Translations under genes and position numbers: made by a program
Shown: in pieces, positions 7,210 through 15,451 of the stretch
Layout of the letters: each line of letters begins with the position of its first letter
Numbering within the stretch: position 1 is the first letter of the stretch
The notes under the pieces: generated by a model
Database searches by the model: none
Told to the model about the DNA's origin: nothing
What the model saw: the letters and a program-made list of their open reading frames with translations, nothing else
Assembly: GCF_020164955.1 (NCBI RefSeq)
Contig: NZ_JAIUHG010000021.1
Location: 1-64,000 of the forward strand
Source: Mesorhizobium sp. CA8
Lineage (GTDB): Bacteria > Pseudomonadota > Alphaproteobacteria > Rhizobiales > Rhizobiaceae
Direction of reading: 5' to 3'
DNA: 64,000 nt

Positions 7210-8534
7210 GCGGCGATACCCAGACGCTTCTTGGCCTCGGCGATCGGCAGCGTCTCGCGCTCGCCCGATTTGCGGTTCTTGATCTCGACCTCGCCGGCGG
7301 CCACGCCGCGCGGGCCGACGATCACCTGCCAGGGCAGGCCGATCAGGTCGGCGGTGGCGAATTTGCCGCCGGGACGCTGGTCGGTGTCGTCATAAAGCAC
7401 GTCCTTGCCCGCCGAAGTCAGAGCCGTATAGAGCTCGGCGCAGACGCGGTCGCATTCGCCGTCGCCGACCTTCATGTTGATCAGGCCGATATCGAAGGGC
7501 GCCACCGCTTCCGGCCAGATGATGCCGTTCTCGTCATGGCTCGCCTCGATGATCGCCGCGACCAGCCGCGACGGACCGATGCCGTAGGAGCCGCCAGAGG
7601 CGAAGTGATCCTTGCCGTCGGGTCCGGTCACCTTGGCGTTCATCGGCTTGGAGTATTTCTCGCCGAAATGGAAGATGTGGCCGACCTCGATGCCGCGCGC
7701 CGAGACCTGCTCGCTTGGCGGAACGTTCGCCCAGGCCGCCTCGTCATGCATCTCGTCGGTGGCGGCATAAGGCGTCGTCCACTTCTTCACGATATCGCCG
7801 ATCTCGGCGTCGTTTGAGAAGTTCGTTCCGGCGCCCGGCACGTCGAGCGTGAGATAGGCGCGGTCGCAGAACACCTGGCTCTCGCCGGTTTCGGCCAGGA
7901 TGATGAACTCATGGCTGAGATCGCCGCCGATCGGACCGGTATCGGCCCGCATTGGAATGGCCTGCAGGCCCATGCGCGTGAACGTCCTGAGATAGGAGAC
8001 GAACATGCGGTTGTAGGCGGCCTTGGCGCCCTCGAAATCGAGGTCGAACGAATAGGCGTCCTTCATCAGGAATTCTCTGCTGCGCATGACGCCGAAACGC
8101 GGGCGCACCTCGTCGCGGAACTTCCACTGGATATGGTAGAGGTTGAGCGGCAGGTCCTTGTAGGACTTCACGTAGCCGCGAAAAATCTCGGTGACCATCT
8201 CTTCGTTGGTCGGCCCGTAGAGCATGTCGCGGTCCTGGCGATCCTTGATGCGCAGCATCTCCTTGCCGTAGTCGTTGTAACGGCCGCTCTCGCGCCAAAG
8301 ATCAGCCGACTGGATGGTCGGCATCAGGATTTCCAGCGCGCCGGCGCGGTTCTGTTCCTCGCGGATGATCTGGCAGACCTTGTCCAGCACGCGCTTGCCC
8401 AACGGCAGCCACGAAAAGCTGCCCTGCCCCTGCTGGCGGATCATGCCGGCGCGCAGCATCAGCCGGTGCGAGACGATCTCGGCCTCGCGGGGATTTTCTT
8501 TGAGAATGGGCAGGAAGTAGCGCGACAAACGCAT
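7206..8534 (-). CDS. proS: Prolyl-tRNA synthetase, short alphaproteobacterial type
   Basis: Charges tRNA-Pro with proline. The 442-residue product is a class II synthetase of the short form without the YbaK-like editing insertion between motifs 2 and 3. It shows the proline-specific TNEEMVTE segment, motif 2 FRDEVRPRFGVMRSREFLMKDAYSF (loop near residues 140-165), motif 3 GSYGIGPSRLVAAIIE (near 330-345) and a C-terminal anticodon-binding domain. I chose ATG 8534 (MRLSRYFLPILKENP), the usual N-terminus of this form; the frame stays open to 8660, but those residues look unlike the family. It overlaps lolC by 4 nt. Confidence 0.94.
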   Translation of the reverse strand: MRLSRYFLPILKENPREAEIVSHRLMLRAGMIRQQGQGSFSWLPLGKRVLDKVCQIIREEQNRAGALEILMPTIQSADLWRESGRYNDYGKEMLRIKDRQDRDMLYGPTNEEMVTEIFRGYVKSYKDLPLNLYHIQWKFRDEVRPRFGVMRSREFLMKDAYSFDLDFEGAKAAYNRMFVSYLRTFTRMGLQAIPMRADTGPIGGDLSHEFIILAETGESQVFCDRAYLTLDVPGAGTNFSNDAEIGDIVKKWTTPYAATDEMHDEAAWANVPPSEQVSARGIEVGHIFHFGEKYSKPMNAKVTGPDGKDHFASGGSYGIGPSRLVAAIIEASHDENGIIWPEAVAPFDIGLINMKVGDGECDRVCAELYTALTSAGKDVLYDDTDQRPGGKFATADLIGLPWQVIVGPRGVAAGEVEIKNRKSGERETLPIAEAKKRLGIAA

Positions 8535-8784
8535 GGACTGGTCCGTGAATGAAATGGTGGCGCGGGGAATCGGCGCGCCTAAGGCTGCTTGCCCGGGCTT
8601 CATAGCCATTTCATGGCCGAATGGAAACCCGAGTGCCCCAAAGTATCGGGCCTTCTGCACCTTACCAAAAAGGCGATTTTGGCCGCGAAGTGCCGCAAAT
8701 CGCTATTTGATCGATTCACAAGCAAGCCCTGCCGCACTATTGTGCAGTGCAGCACGATATTGCCCGTTTCGGGGCAAAATTCTT

Positions 8785-8814
8785 CGTGACATTTTCACCT
8801 GCCTTGGTCTAGTG
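8785..8814 (+). promoter_or_regulatory. Candidate sigma-70 promoter for an intergenic sRNA
   Basis: CGTGAC at 8785-8790 resembles the rhizobial -35 consensus CTTGAC, and CTAGTG at 8809-8814 resembles CTATAT, with an 18-nt gap. The predicted start near 8821 is about 150 nt upstream of a strong terminator on the same strand. Confidence 0.4.
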
Positions 8815-8820
8815 TGCGCC

Positions 8821-8970
8821 GATAACCGAGAGGGCGGAGAAAAATCTGCTCTCCTACGCGGTCAAAGTCTTGGGAGGATGCGATCTAGGCGCGGTAACTC
8901 GCTGCCGCCGGACACCGGAAACGGATCGGACGCGTTTAAATTGCAAGGCCTCGTGCCTTGCATTTTTTTT
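8821..8970 (+). ncRNA. Candidate trans-encoded small RNA (~150 nt)
   Basis: The 573-bp space between proS and the DUF1467 gene (both minus strand) contains, on the plus strand, a promoter-like pair of hexamers at 8785-8814 and a near-perfect intrinsic terminator at 8943-8970. No plausible open frame lies between them, and no plus-strand gene upstream needs that terminator. The implied transcript is about 150 nt, with internal pairing such as GGAG...CTCC near its 5' end and an exposed GGGAGGA segment near 8873-8879. Length and organisation resemble the alpha-r families of rhizobial sRNAs, but I cannot assign a family without a covariance search. Confidence 0.5.
8943..8970 (+). terminator. Rho-independent terminator
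   Basis: Perfect 7-bp stem GCAAGGC (8943-8949) / GCCTTGC (8955-8961) with CTCGT loop, then A and eight T residues (8963-8970). The T-run fixes the direction as plus strand, facing away from both flanking minus-strand genes. Confidence 0.85.
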
Positions 8971-9107
8971 GTGCAATCATCTGCTTAGCACGACCATCTG
9001 CCAAACAGCATCAGTCATTCGTTAGCCAGCGAATTCGGAAGCCGGCTTCCGATTCAACTTTGGCGCGCGCATGCTGCTTAATACTTGGGGAGACTGTATT
9101 CTCGGCG

Positions 9108-9392
9108 TCAGTGATGGGCATTCGGACTAAAGTCCGGCATGATCCGCATGATGTCGTCGAAGCTAAATCCCAGCCCTATCGTAAGACCGTAGAGAATGCC
9201 CATGACGACCACTGTCACGATCGTCGCGCGGATGAAAGCGCGCAGCATATGCGGGCCGCGCGGCGCGCTGGAAACGGTCCCAAGCGTAACATCCTGATCG
9301 TCGTCCTGCGTGCGCAGGCTGAACGGCAGAACAACGAACAGCACCAGCCACCAGGTGACGAAGAACAGCGCGGCCAACAGGATCCAGTTCAT
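9108..9392 (-). CDS. DUF1467 family small membrane protein
   Basis: A 94-residue protein with two predicted membrane helices (about residues 4-26 and 56-78). The conserved N-terminus MNWILLAALFFVTWWLVLF and the VVLPFSLRTQ segment identify the DUF1467 family, found almost only in alphaproteobacteria. No biochemical role is known to me. Its start overlaps the mce stop codon by 4 nt, and proS lies downstream across the sRNA region, a neighbourhood typical of rhizobia. Confidence 0.88.
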   Translation of the reverse strand: MNWILLAALFFVTWWLVLFVVLPFSLRTQDDDQDVTLGTVSSAPRGPHMLRAFIRATIVTVVVMGILYGLTIGLGFSFDDIMRIMPDFSPNAHH

Positions 9393-9793
9393 GCCTGCTC
9401 CAGTTCGACCAGCGTGCCGAAGAAATCCTTGGGATGCAGGAACAACACCGGCTTGCCGTGCGCGCCGATCTTCGGATTGCCGTCGCCCAGCACGCGCGCC
9501 CCGCTTGCCTTCAAATGATCGCGGGCAGCCAGGATATCGTCGACCTCATAGCAGACGTGATGCATGCCGCCCGAAGGGTTCTTCTCGAGGAACGCCGCGA
9601 TGGGCGACGTCTCGCCCAGCGGCTCCAGCAACTCGATCTTGGTGTTGCCGACATCGACGAACACCACGGTCACGCCATGCTCCGGCAGCGCCTGCGGCTC
9701 GCCCACTCGCGCGCCCAGCGTATCGCGATAGGCGGCCACCGCCGCGGCCAGATCCGGCACGGCAAGCGCGACATGGTTCAGGCGTCCAAGCAT
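9389..9793 (-). CDS. mce: Methylmalonyl-CoA epimerase
   Basis: Interconverts (2S)- and (2R)-methylmalonyl-CoA between propionyl-CoA carboxylase and methylmalonyl-CoA mutase; the mutase needs B12, which links it to the cobalamin cluster in this window. The 134-residue VOC-fold protein shows the family pattern: MLGRLNHVALAVPDL at the N-terminus with a metal-binding His, HHVCYEVDDI near residue 78, and a C-terminal FLHPKDFFGTLVELEQ with the last metal-binding Glu. Start ATG 9793 is clear. Confidence 0.92.
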   Translation of the reverse strand: MLGRLNHVALAVPDLAAAVAAYRDTLGARVGEPQALPEHGVTVVFVDVGNTKIELLEPLGETSPIAAFLEKNPSGGMHHVCYEVDDILAARDHLKASGARVLGDGNPKIGAHGKPVLFLHPKDFFGTLVELEQA

Positions 9794-9809
9794 AAAGCGC
9801 TCCGCTTTA

Positions 9810-9896
9810 GGGAGTAAGGGCAGTAAGGGAATAGGGGAAAAACAGGCAACTGCTCGTTCTTCCCTACTTCCCTACTGCCTTACTCCCCTATTCCCT
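9810..9896. repeat. Low-complexity inverted repeat between rnj and mce
   Basis: The left part (9810-9839) consists of GGGAGTAAGG/GCAGTAAGGG/AATAGGGG units, and the right part (9858-9896) is nearly their reverse complement (TTCCCTACTTCCCTACTGCC and TACTCCCCTATTCCCT). The two arms could form a long imperfect hairpin around an ~18-nt loop, lying between rnj (ending at 9903) and mce (starting at 9793), both on the minus strand. It may end or attenuate rnj transcription, or be a slippage-prone repeat. Confidence 0.6.
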
Positions 9897-9902
9897 CATT
9901 CG

Positions 9903-11573
9903 TCACCGCGTGACGAACACCGTCACCAGCGGCTTCTTGCCCCAGGCTTCGTTGGCGGCGCCGCGCACGGCGCGGCGCACCGCCTCCTGCACCAGGTCGA
10001 GGTCTTTTCGGCGCTGGCGCGGAATGGAATCCACCGCGCCGATTGCCGCATCGAGCATCAGGTCCTCCAGCGTCTCGCCGCTGGCATCCGCCTCGGCGAC
10101 GCCGATCGCCACCAGATCAGGATCACCGGCAAGCTCATATTTATCGTCGAGCACGACATTGACCGCGACATGCCCGGCGAAGGACAGCTTGCGGCGGTCG
10201 CGTATGCCCATCGCCTGGTCGGTGCCGATCAACAGGCCGTCCTTGTATAGCCGGCCGAACGGCACCTGGTCGATGATCGTCGCCGGGCCGGGCCACAGTC
10301 TCAACATATCGCCGTCGCGCACCTGCGCCACCTGGCCGATGCCCGACATCGACATAAGCGAGCCCTGCGCCACCAGATGCGCCGCCTCGCCATGCACGGG
10401 AACGCCGATCTGCGGCCGGACCCATTCATACATCTTGCGCAATTCGCTGCGGCGCGGGTGGCCGGAGACATGCACCAGCGCGTCGCCGTCCTCGATGATC
10501 TTCATGCCGAGATCGATCAGCCGGTTCTTGATCTCGAGAATTCCTTTTTCGTTGCCGGGAATGGTGCGCGAGGAAAACACCACCGTGTCGCCGGCCGTCA
10601 GCGCCACCGACTTCATCTCGTCGCGTGAAAGCTTTGCCAGCGCCGCCAGCGGCTCGCCCTGGCTGCCGGTGCAGATGATCACCAGGTTCTCGCGCGGGAT
10701 GTAGCCGTAATCTTCCTCGGCGATGAACTCCGGCAGGCCGTCCATGTAACCGAGCTCGCCCGCCACATCGATGACGCGCTTCAGTGAGCGGCCGAGCACC
10801 AGGCACTGCCGGCCGGCATCGCGCGCCGCCCTGGCAATCGAGACGATGCGCCCGACATTGGAGGAGAAGGTGGTGACCGCGACACGACCCTTCGCGCTCT
10901 CGATGACGCCCTTCAGACCTTCGCCGACAGCGACTTCCGACGGCGACTCCCCTTCCCTCAGCGCGTTGGTGGAATCGCAGATCAGCGCCAGCACGCCCTT
11001 GTCGCCATAGGCGCGGAAGCGTGCCTCGTCGGTCTTCGGGCCGACTGTCGGCGCCGGGTCTATTTTCCAGTCGCCGGTGTGGATGACGGTGCCGGCGGGC
11101 GTGGTGATCGCCAGTGACATCGGCTCGGGAATCGAATGCGCCACCGGAATGGCCTCGATCTCGAAAGGTCCGATGGTGAATTTCTCGCCGGCCCGATAGA
11201 TCGACGCCGGGATCTTCGGCGCGCCCTGTTCGCCCTGCCGCTTGGCCTCGAGCAGGCCGGCGGTGAAAGGCGTCATCCAGACCGGCGACTTGAGCTTCGG
11301 CCAGATGTCGAGCAGCGCGCCGTAATGGTCTTCATGCGCGTGGGTGATGACGATGCCGCGCAGCCCGTCGATATTCTCCTCGATGAAGCGCGTATCGGGC
11401 AGGATCAGGTCGACGCCGGGATGCGCGCTGTCGGGGAAGGTCACGCCTACATCGACGATGATCCATTCGCGTGCGTCGGCAGGCCCATAGCCATAAAGGG
11501 CGAAGTTCATGCCGATCTCGCCGACGCCGCCCAGCGGCGCGAAGACGAGCTCGGCGTTTTCTCTATTCGCCAT
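9903..11573 (-). CDS. rnj: Ribonuclease J
   Basis: Metallo-beta-lactamase/beta-CASP ribonuclease for 5'-3' exonucleolytic and endonucleolytic RNA decay; in rhizobia it also takes part in rRNA maturation. Of 556 residues, the first part has the zinc motif HAHEDHYGAL (near residue 78), then HTGDWKIDP (near 167), beta-CASP motifs such as CTGSQGEPLAAL (near 299) and HVSGHPRRSEL (near 365), and a C-terminal RNase J extension. ATG 11573 follows a GGAAGGAAAG ribosome binding site; an in-frame TTG lies one codon upstream. birA lies 96 nt upstream on the same strand. Confidence 0.94.
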   Translation of the reverse strand: MANRENAELVFAPLGGVGEIGMNFALYGYGPADAREWIIVDVGVTFPDSAHPGVDLILPDTRFIEENIDGLRGIVITHAHEDHYGALLDIWPKLKSPVWMTPFTAGLLEAKRQGEQGAPKIPASIYRAGEKFTIGPFEIEAIPVAHSIPEPMSLAITTPAGTVIHTGDWKIDPAPTVGPKTDEARFRAYGDKGVLALICDSTNALREGESPSEVAVGEGLKGVIESAKGRVAVTTFSSNVGRIVSIARAARDAGRQCLVLGRSLKRVIDVAGELGYMDGLPEFIAEEDYGYIPRENLVIICTGSQGEPLAALAKLSRDEMKSVALTAGDTVVFSSRTIPGNEKGILEIKNRLIDLGMKIIEDGDALVHVSGHPRRSELRKMYEWVRPQIGVPVHGEAAHLVAQGSLMSMSGIGQVAQVRDGDMLRLWPGPATIIDQVPFGRLYKDGLLIGTDQAMGIRDRRKLSFAGHVAVNVVLDDKYELAGDPDLVAIGVAEADASGETLEDLMLDAAIGAVDSIPRQRRKDLDLVQEAVRRAVRGAANEAWGKKPLVTVFVTR

Positions 11574-11669
11574 CAATTCTTTCCTTCCTGGCCGCTTTGG
11601 CCAAGCCGTTGGCGCAATTCCGGGAAAAGCGCGTCACGGCTTTCCGTCCGGAATTGCACAAAAACAAAA

Positions 11670-12491
11670 TTATACCCGGGCCGAGGCGACCGCGCCGAAA
11701 TGCACGTCGCCGGCCGCGATCGTCAAAACCGATCCATCATCGTCGCGGATCACAAAACGGCAGTCCTCGTCAATGGTTTCGAAGACGCCGCGCACCACAT
11801 TGCCGTCAATTCTGACAGCAACCTCGCCGCCGAGCCCTGCCGCGCGGGCAAGCCAGCGCTTTCTGATGGCATCGAGCCCACGCCCGTCATCCCACAGCCT
11901 GGCATTCTCGCTCCAGGCATCCGAAAGCGCCAGGAACAGCGTTTCGGCATCGCAAGTGGCGCCGAGCGCCTGCAGCGATGTCGCCGGATAAGGCAAATCC
12001 TCAGGATAAGCCACGACATTGACGCCGATGCCGATAGCGACGGCAAAGCGCCCGCCATCGAGCATCGCCGACTCCAACAGGATGCCGGCAAGCTTGGCGC
12101 CAGAGGCCAGCACGTCGTTCGGCCATTTCAATTCGAAGCGGTTGCGGCCCTGGCCTGCGCCATCCAGGGCGACGGCGATCCGGCCTTTCGGCACGACGGC
12201 GTCGAGCGCGTCGGCCAGCGCAAGCCCCGCGACGAAGCCGAGCGTCGCGGCCAGCCGAAGCTCGCCGCCGGGAACCAGGAGCAGCGTCGCCGCGAGATTG
12301 CCTTCCGGCGTCGCCCAGGCACGGCCACGCCGGCCGCGACCGCTCTCCTGCTTCTTCGACACGACCCAGAGCTTGCCGGGATCGCCGGCGCGCGCGTGTT
12401 CCAGCGCCAGCGCGTTGGTGGAGCCGACGCTGCCATGCGCCTCGAGCCGGAACCCCTCCGACGCCGCGGTTGGAGCCAGTCGAAACGCCAT
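11670..12491 (-). CDS. birA: Biotin--[acetyl-CoA-carboxylase] ligase
   Basis: Activates biotin as biotinyl-AMP and attaches it to carboxylase carrier lysines. The 273-residue product has the catalytic core only, without the N-terminal winged-helix domain of E. coli BirA, so it is not expected to be a repressor itself. Motifs: GSTNALALEHA (near residue 21), QESGRGRRGRAW (near 49, the GRGRxGR adenylate loop), GNLAATLLL, and KWPNDVLASGAKLAGIL (near 124). I chose ATG 12491, 4 nt after the nuoN stop; the longer open frame would overlap nuoN. Biotin ligase after nuoN is the usual alphaproteobacterial order. Confidence 0.92.
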   Translation of the reverse strand: MAFRLAPTAASEGFRLEAHGSVGSTNALALEHARAGDPGKLWVVSKKQESGRGRRGRAWATPEGNLAATLLLVPGGELRLAATLGFVAGLALADALDAVVPKGRIAVALDGAGQGRNRFELKWPNDVLASGAKLAGILLESAMLDGGRFAVAIGIGVNVVAYPEDLPYPATSLQALGATCDAETLFLALSDAWSENARLWDDGRGLDAIRKRWLARAAGLGGEVAVRIDGNVVRGVFETIDEDCRFVIRDDDGSVLTIAAGDVHFGAVASARV

Positions 12492-12495
12492 CCCG

Positions 12496-13932
12496 TCAGA
12501 AGAAGGTCTTCGCGGCGGCTTCGGCATAATTGCCGATCGGCCCGCCGATCAGCACATAGAACAGCACGAAGGCGCCGCTGACGCCGAGCACCAGGCGCAG
12601 CTCGCTCGCCATCGGCACGAAGCCGCCGACCGGCTCGTCGAACCACATGATCTTGATGATGCGCAGGTAATAATAGGCGCCCACCACCGAGGCCAGCACG
12701 CCGATGATTGCCAGCGCGTAGAGATGCGCGTTGATGGCGGCCAGGAACACGTACCACTTCCCCCAGAAGCCGGCGAGCGGCGGGATGCCGGCCAGCGAGA
12801 ACATCAGGATGGTGAGGATGGTGGCCATGATCGGGTTGGTCGATGCGAGACCGGAGAGATCGCTGATCTGCTCGACATTGCCTTCCTTGCGCCGCATGGC
12901 GAGGATGAAGGCGAAGGTGCCGAGCGTCATCACCAGATAGATCAGCATGTAGATGGCGACGCCGCGCACGCCGGCCTGGCTGTTGGCGGCAAGGCCGACC
13001 AGCGCGTAGCCCATATGGCCGATCGAGGAATAGGCCATCAGGCGCTTGATGTTGGTCTGGCCAATGGCCGCGAAAGCGCCAAGCGCCATGGAGGCGATCG
13101 AGATGAAGACGACGATCTGCTGCCAGTCCGACGCGATCGGCTTGAAGGCGCCCATGGTGACGCGCACGATCAGCGCCATCGCCGCCATTTTCGGCGCGGC
13201 GGCCAAGAAGGCGGTGATCGGCGTCGGCGCGCCCTCATAGACGTCCGGCGTCCACATATGGAACGGCACGGCCGAAATCTTGAAGGCGAGGCCGGCAAGC
13301 ACGAAAACCAGGCCGAAGACCAGGCCGAGCTGACGCTCGCCGTTGCCAAGCGCCGTTGCGATCTCCTGGAAGCCGGTGTTGCCGGTGTAGCCATAAACGA
13401 GGCTGATGCCGTAAAGCAGCATGCCCGACGACAGCGCGCCGAGGACGAAATATTTCAGACCCGCCTCGGTCGAACGCAGATTGTCGCGGTTGATCGCCGC
13501 CAGCACATAGATCGCCAGCGACTGCAGCTCGAGCCCGAGATAGAGCCCGATCATGCCGTTGGCCGAGATCATCAGCATCATGCCGAGCGTGCACAAGAGC
13601 ACCAGAACCGGAAATTCGAACTTGTCGAAATGTTCTTGGCGCGCAAAGCGCATCGACATGACCAGCGTCACCGCCGAGCCGATCAGCGCCAGCATCTTCA
13701 TGAAGGCGCTGAAGGAATCCTGCACGAAGGCGCCGCCATAAGCAGCGCCCTGCGTGCCGGAGAAGGCGAGCCACAGGCCGGTCACCACCAGCACGATGAC
13801 GGCCAGGCCGGTCACGGTCATGGTGCTGTTGGAGCGCGAATAGGCCCCGATCATCAGGAGCACCAGCGCACCGACGGCGAGGATCAGTTCCGGCGTCGAG
13901 AGCGAAAGGCTGGAGAGAAGGTCCGGCGTCAT
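12496..13932 (-). CDS. nuoN: NADH-quinone oxidoreductase subunit N
   Basis: One of three antiporter-like proton-pumping membrane subunits of complex I. It has 478 residues and about 13-14 hydrophobic helices. Conserved polar residues are visible in SSIGHMGYALVGL (near residue 310) and in the LKYFVLGALSSGMLLYGISL segment (near 155), where the pumping lysine/glutamate network lies. It is the last nuo gene, 13 nt after nuoM, and directly precedes birA. Confidence 0.95.
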   Translation of the reverse strand: MTPDLLSSLSLSTPELILAVGALVLLMIGAYSRSNSTMTVTGLAVIVLVVTGLWLAFSGTQGAAYGGAFVQDSFSAFMKMLALIGSAVTLVMSMRFARQEHFDKFEFPVLVLLCTLGMMLMISANGMIGLYLGLELQSLAIYVLAAINRDNLRSTEAGLKYFVLGALSSGMLLYGISLVYGYTGNTGFQEIATALGNGERQLGLVFGLVFVLAGLAFKISAVPFHMWTPDVYEGAPTPITAFLAAAPKMAAMALIVRVTMGAFKPIASDWQQIVVFISIASMALGAFAAIGQTNIKRLMAYSSIGHMGYALVGLAANSQAGVRGVAIYMLIYLVMTLGTFAFILAMRRKEGNVEQISDLSGLASTNPIMATILTILMFSLAGIPPLAGFWGKWYVFLAAINAHLYALAIIGVLASVVGAYYYLRIIKIMWFDEPVGGFVPMASELRLVLGVSGAFVLFYVLIGGPIGNYAEAAAKTFF

Positions 13933-13945
13933 GTCTATTCCCCAG

Positions 13946-15451
13946 TCAGTTCGCCGCCGCGGTCTGCGCGGAATTGATGGATGCGGTGACGTTGGTGACG
14001 AGCGTCTTGACCGATTGGGCCGTCGCGTCGAACACCGGCGCCGGATAGACGCCGAAGAAGATGACCAGCACCACCAGCGGATAGACGATCGCCTTCTCGC
14101 GCGGCGAGAGATCCAGCAGGTTCTTCAAGCTGTCCTTGGTCAGCGCGCCGAAGATCACCCGGCGGTAAAGCCACAGCGCGTAGGCCGCCGACAGGATGAC
14201 GCCGGTGGCGGCGAAGAACGCCACCCAGGTGTTGACCTTGAACACGCCGAGCATAGTCAGGAACTCGCCCACGAACCCGCTGGTGCCGGGAAGACCGACA
14301 TTGGCCATGGTGAAGATCATGAACACCGTGGCATATTTCGGCATGTTGTTGACGAGGCCGCCATAGGCGTCGATCTCGCGCGTATGCATGCGGTCATAGA
14401 TGACGCCGACGCACAGGAACAGCGCGCCCGAGACGAGGCCGTGGCTGAGCATCTGGAAGATCGCGCCCTGCACGCCTTCCTGGTTCATCGCGAAGATGCC
14501 CATGGTGACGAAGCCCATATGGGCGACCGACGAATACGCGATCAGCTTCTTCATGTCCTCCTGCATCAGCGCCACCAGCGAGGTGTAGATGATGGCAACG
14601 ACCGAGAGCGTGAACACGAGCGGCGCAAACATCGCCGACGCTTCCGGGAACATCGGCAGCGAGAACCGTAGGAAACCGTACCCGCCCATCTTCAGGAGGA
14701 TGCCGGCCAGGATGACGGAGCCCGCGGTCGGCGCCTCGACATGCGCGTCGGGCAGCCAGGTATGCACCGGCCACATCGGCATCTTCACCGCGAAGGAGGC
14801 GAAGAAGGCGAGCCACAACCAGGTCTGCATGTTGGCCGGGAAGTGATGCGTCAACAGCGTCGGTATATCGGTCGTACCCGACTGGAAGAACATCGCCATG
14901 ATGGCGAGCAGCATCAGCACCGAGCCGGCGAGCGTATAGAGGAAGAACTTGAACGAGGCATAGACGCGCCGCTTGCCGCCCCAGACGCCGATGATGATGA
15001 ACATCGGGATCAGGCCGGCCTCGAAGAAGACGTAGAACAGGACGATGTCGAGCGCGCAGAACACGCCGATCATCAGCGTCTCGAGGATCAGGAAGGCGAT
15101 CATATAGGCCTTGACCCGCTTCTCGATCGCATCCCACGAGGCCAGGATGCAGAGCGGCATCAGGAAGGTGGTCAGGATGACGAACAGCATCGATATGCCG
15201 TCGACGCCCATATGGTAGGAAATGCCCGAATCCAGCCAGGCGTGCTTCTCGACGAACTGGAAGCCGGCCTGCGAATTGTCGAAGCCCGTCCAGATGAACA
15301 GCGAGACGACGAAGGTGAACGCTGTCGTGATGAAGGCGATGGCGCGGATGTTGCGGCGCGCGTTTTCGCTGTCGTCGCTGATGAACAGGATGAGCAGAAC
15401 ACCAACCAGCGGCAGGAAGGTGACCAGCGAGAGGATTGGCCAGTCGGTCAT
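13946..15451 (-). CDS. nuoM: NADH-quinone oxidoreductase subunit M
   Basis: Antiporter-like membrane subunit of complex I (501 aa, about 14 spans). Diagnostic segments are HMGVDGISMLFVILT (near residue 78), EAGLIPMFIIIGVWGGKRR (near 144), MPMWPVHTWLPDAHVEAPT (near 230) and AYSSVAHMGFVTMGIFA (near 312). It starts at ATG 15451, sharing one base with the nuoL stop codon, and is translated in line with the neighbouring nuo genes. Confidence 0.96.
   Translation of the reverse strand: MTDWPILSLVTFLPLVGVLLILFISDDSENARRNIRAIAFITTAFTFVVSLFIWTGFDNSQAGFQFVEKHAWLDSGISYHMGVDGISMLFVILTTFLMPLCILASWDAIEKRVKAYMIAFLILETLMIGVFCALDIVLFYVFFEAGLIPMFIIIGVWGGKRRVYASFKFFLYTLAGSVLMLLAIMAMFFQSGTTDIPTLLTHHFPANMQTWLWLAFFASFAVKMPMWPVHTWLPDAHVEAPTAGSVILAGILLKMGGYGFLRFSLPMFPEASAMFAPLVFTLSVVAIIYTSLVALMQEDMKKLIAYSSVAHMGFVTMGIFAMNQEGVQGAIFQMLSHGLVSGALFLCVGVIYDRMHTREIDAYGGLVNNMPKYATVFMIFTMANVGLPGTSGFVGEFLTMLGVFKVNTWVAFFAATGVILSAAYALWLYRRVIFGALTKDSLKNLLDLSPREKAIVYPLVVLVIFFGVYPAPVFDATAQSVKTLVTNVTASINSAQTAAAN

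Noticed and set aside
8589..8789. 66-codon plus-strand frame upstream of the sRNA
   Set aside because: No ribosome binding site, irregular codon use and no recognisable feature; the non-coding reading is simpler.
11136..13977. Two long plus-strand open frames across rnj, birA and nuoN
   Set aside because: They span several genes and gaps, are rich in Arg/Gln/His and carry no motif; they are antisense artefacts.
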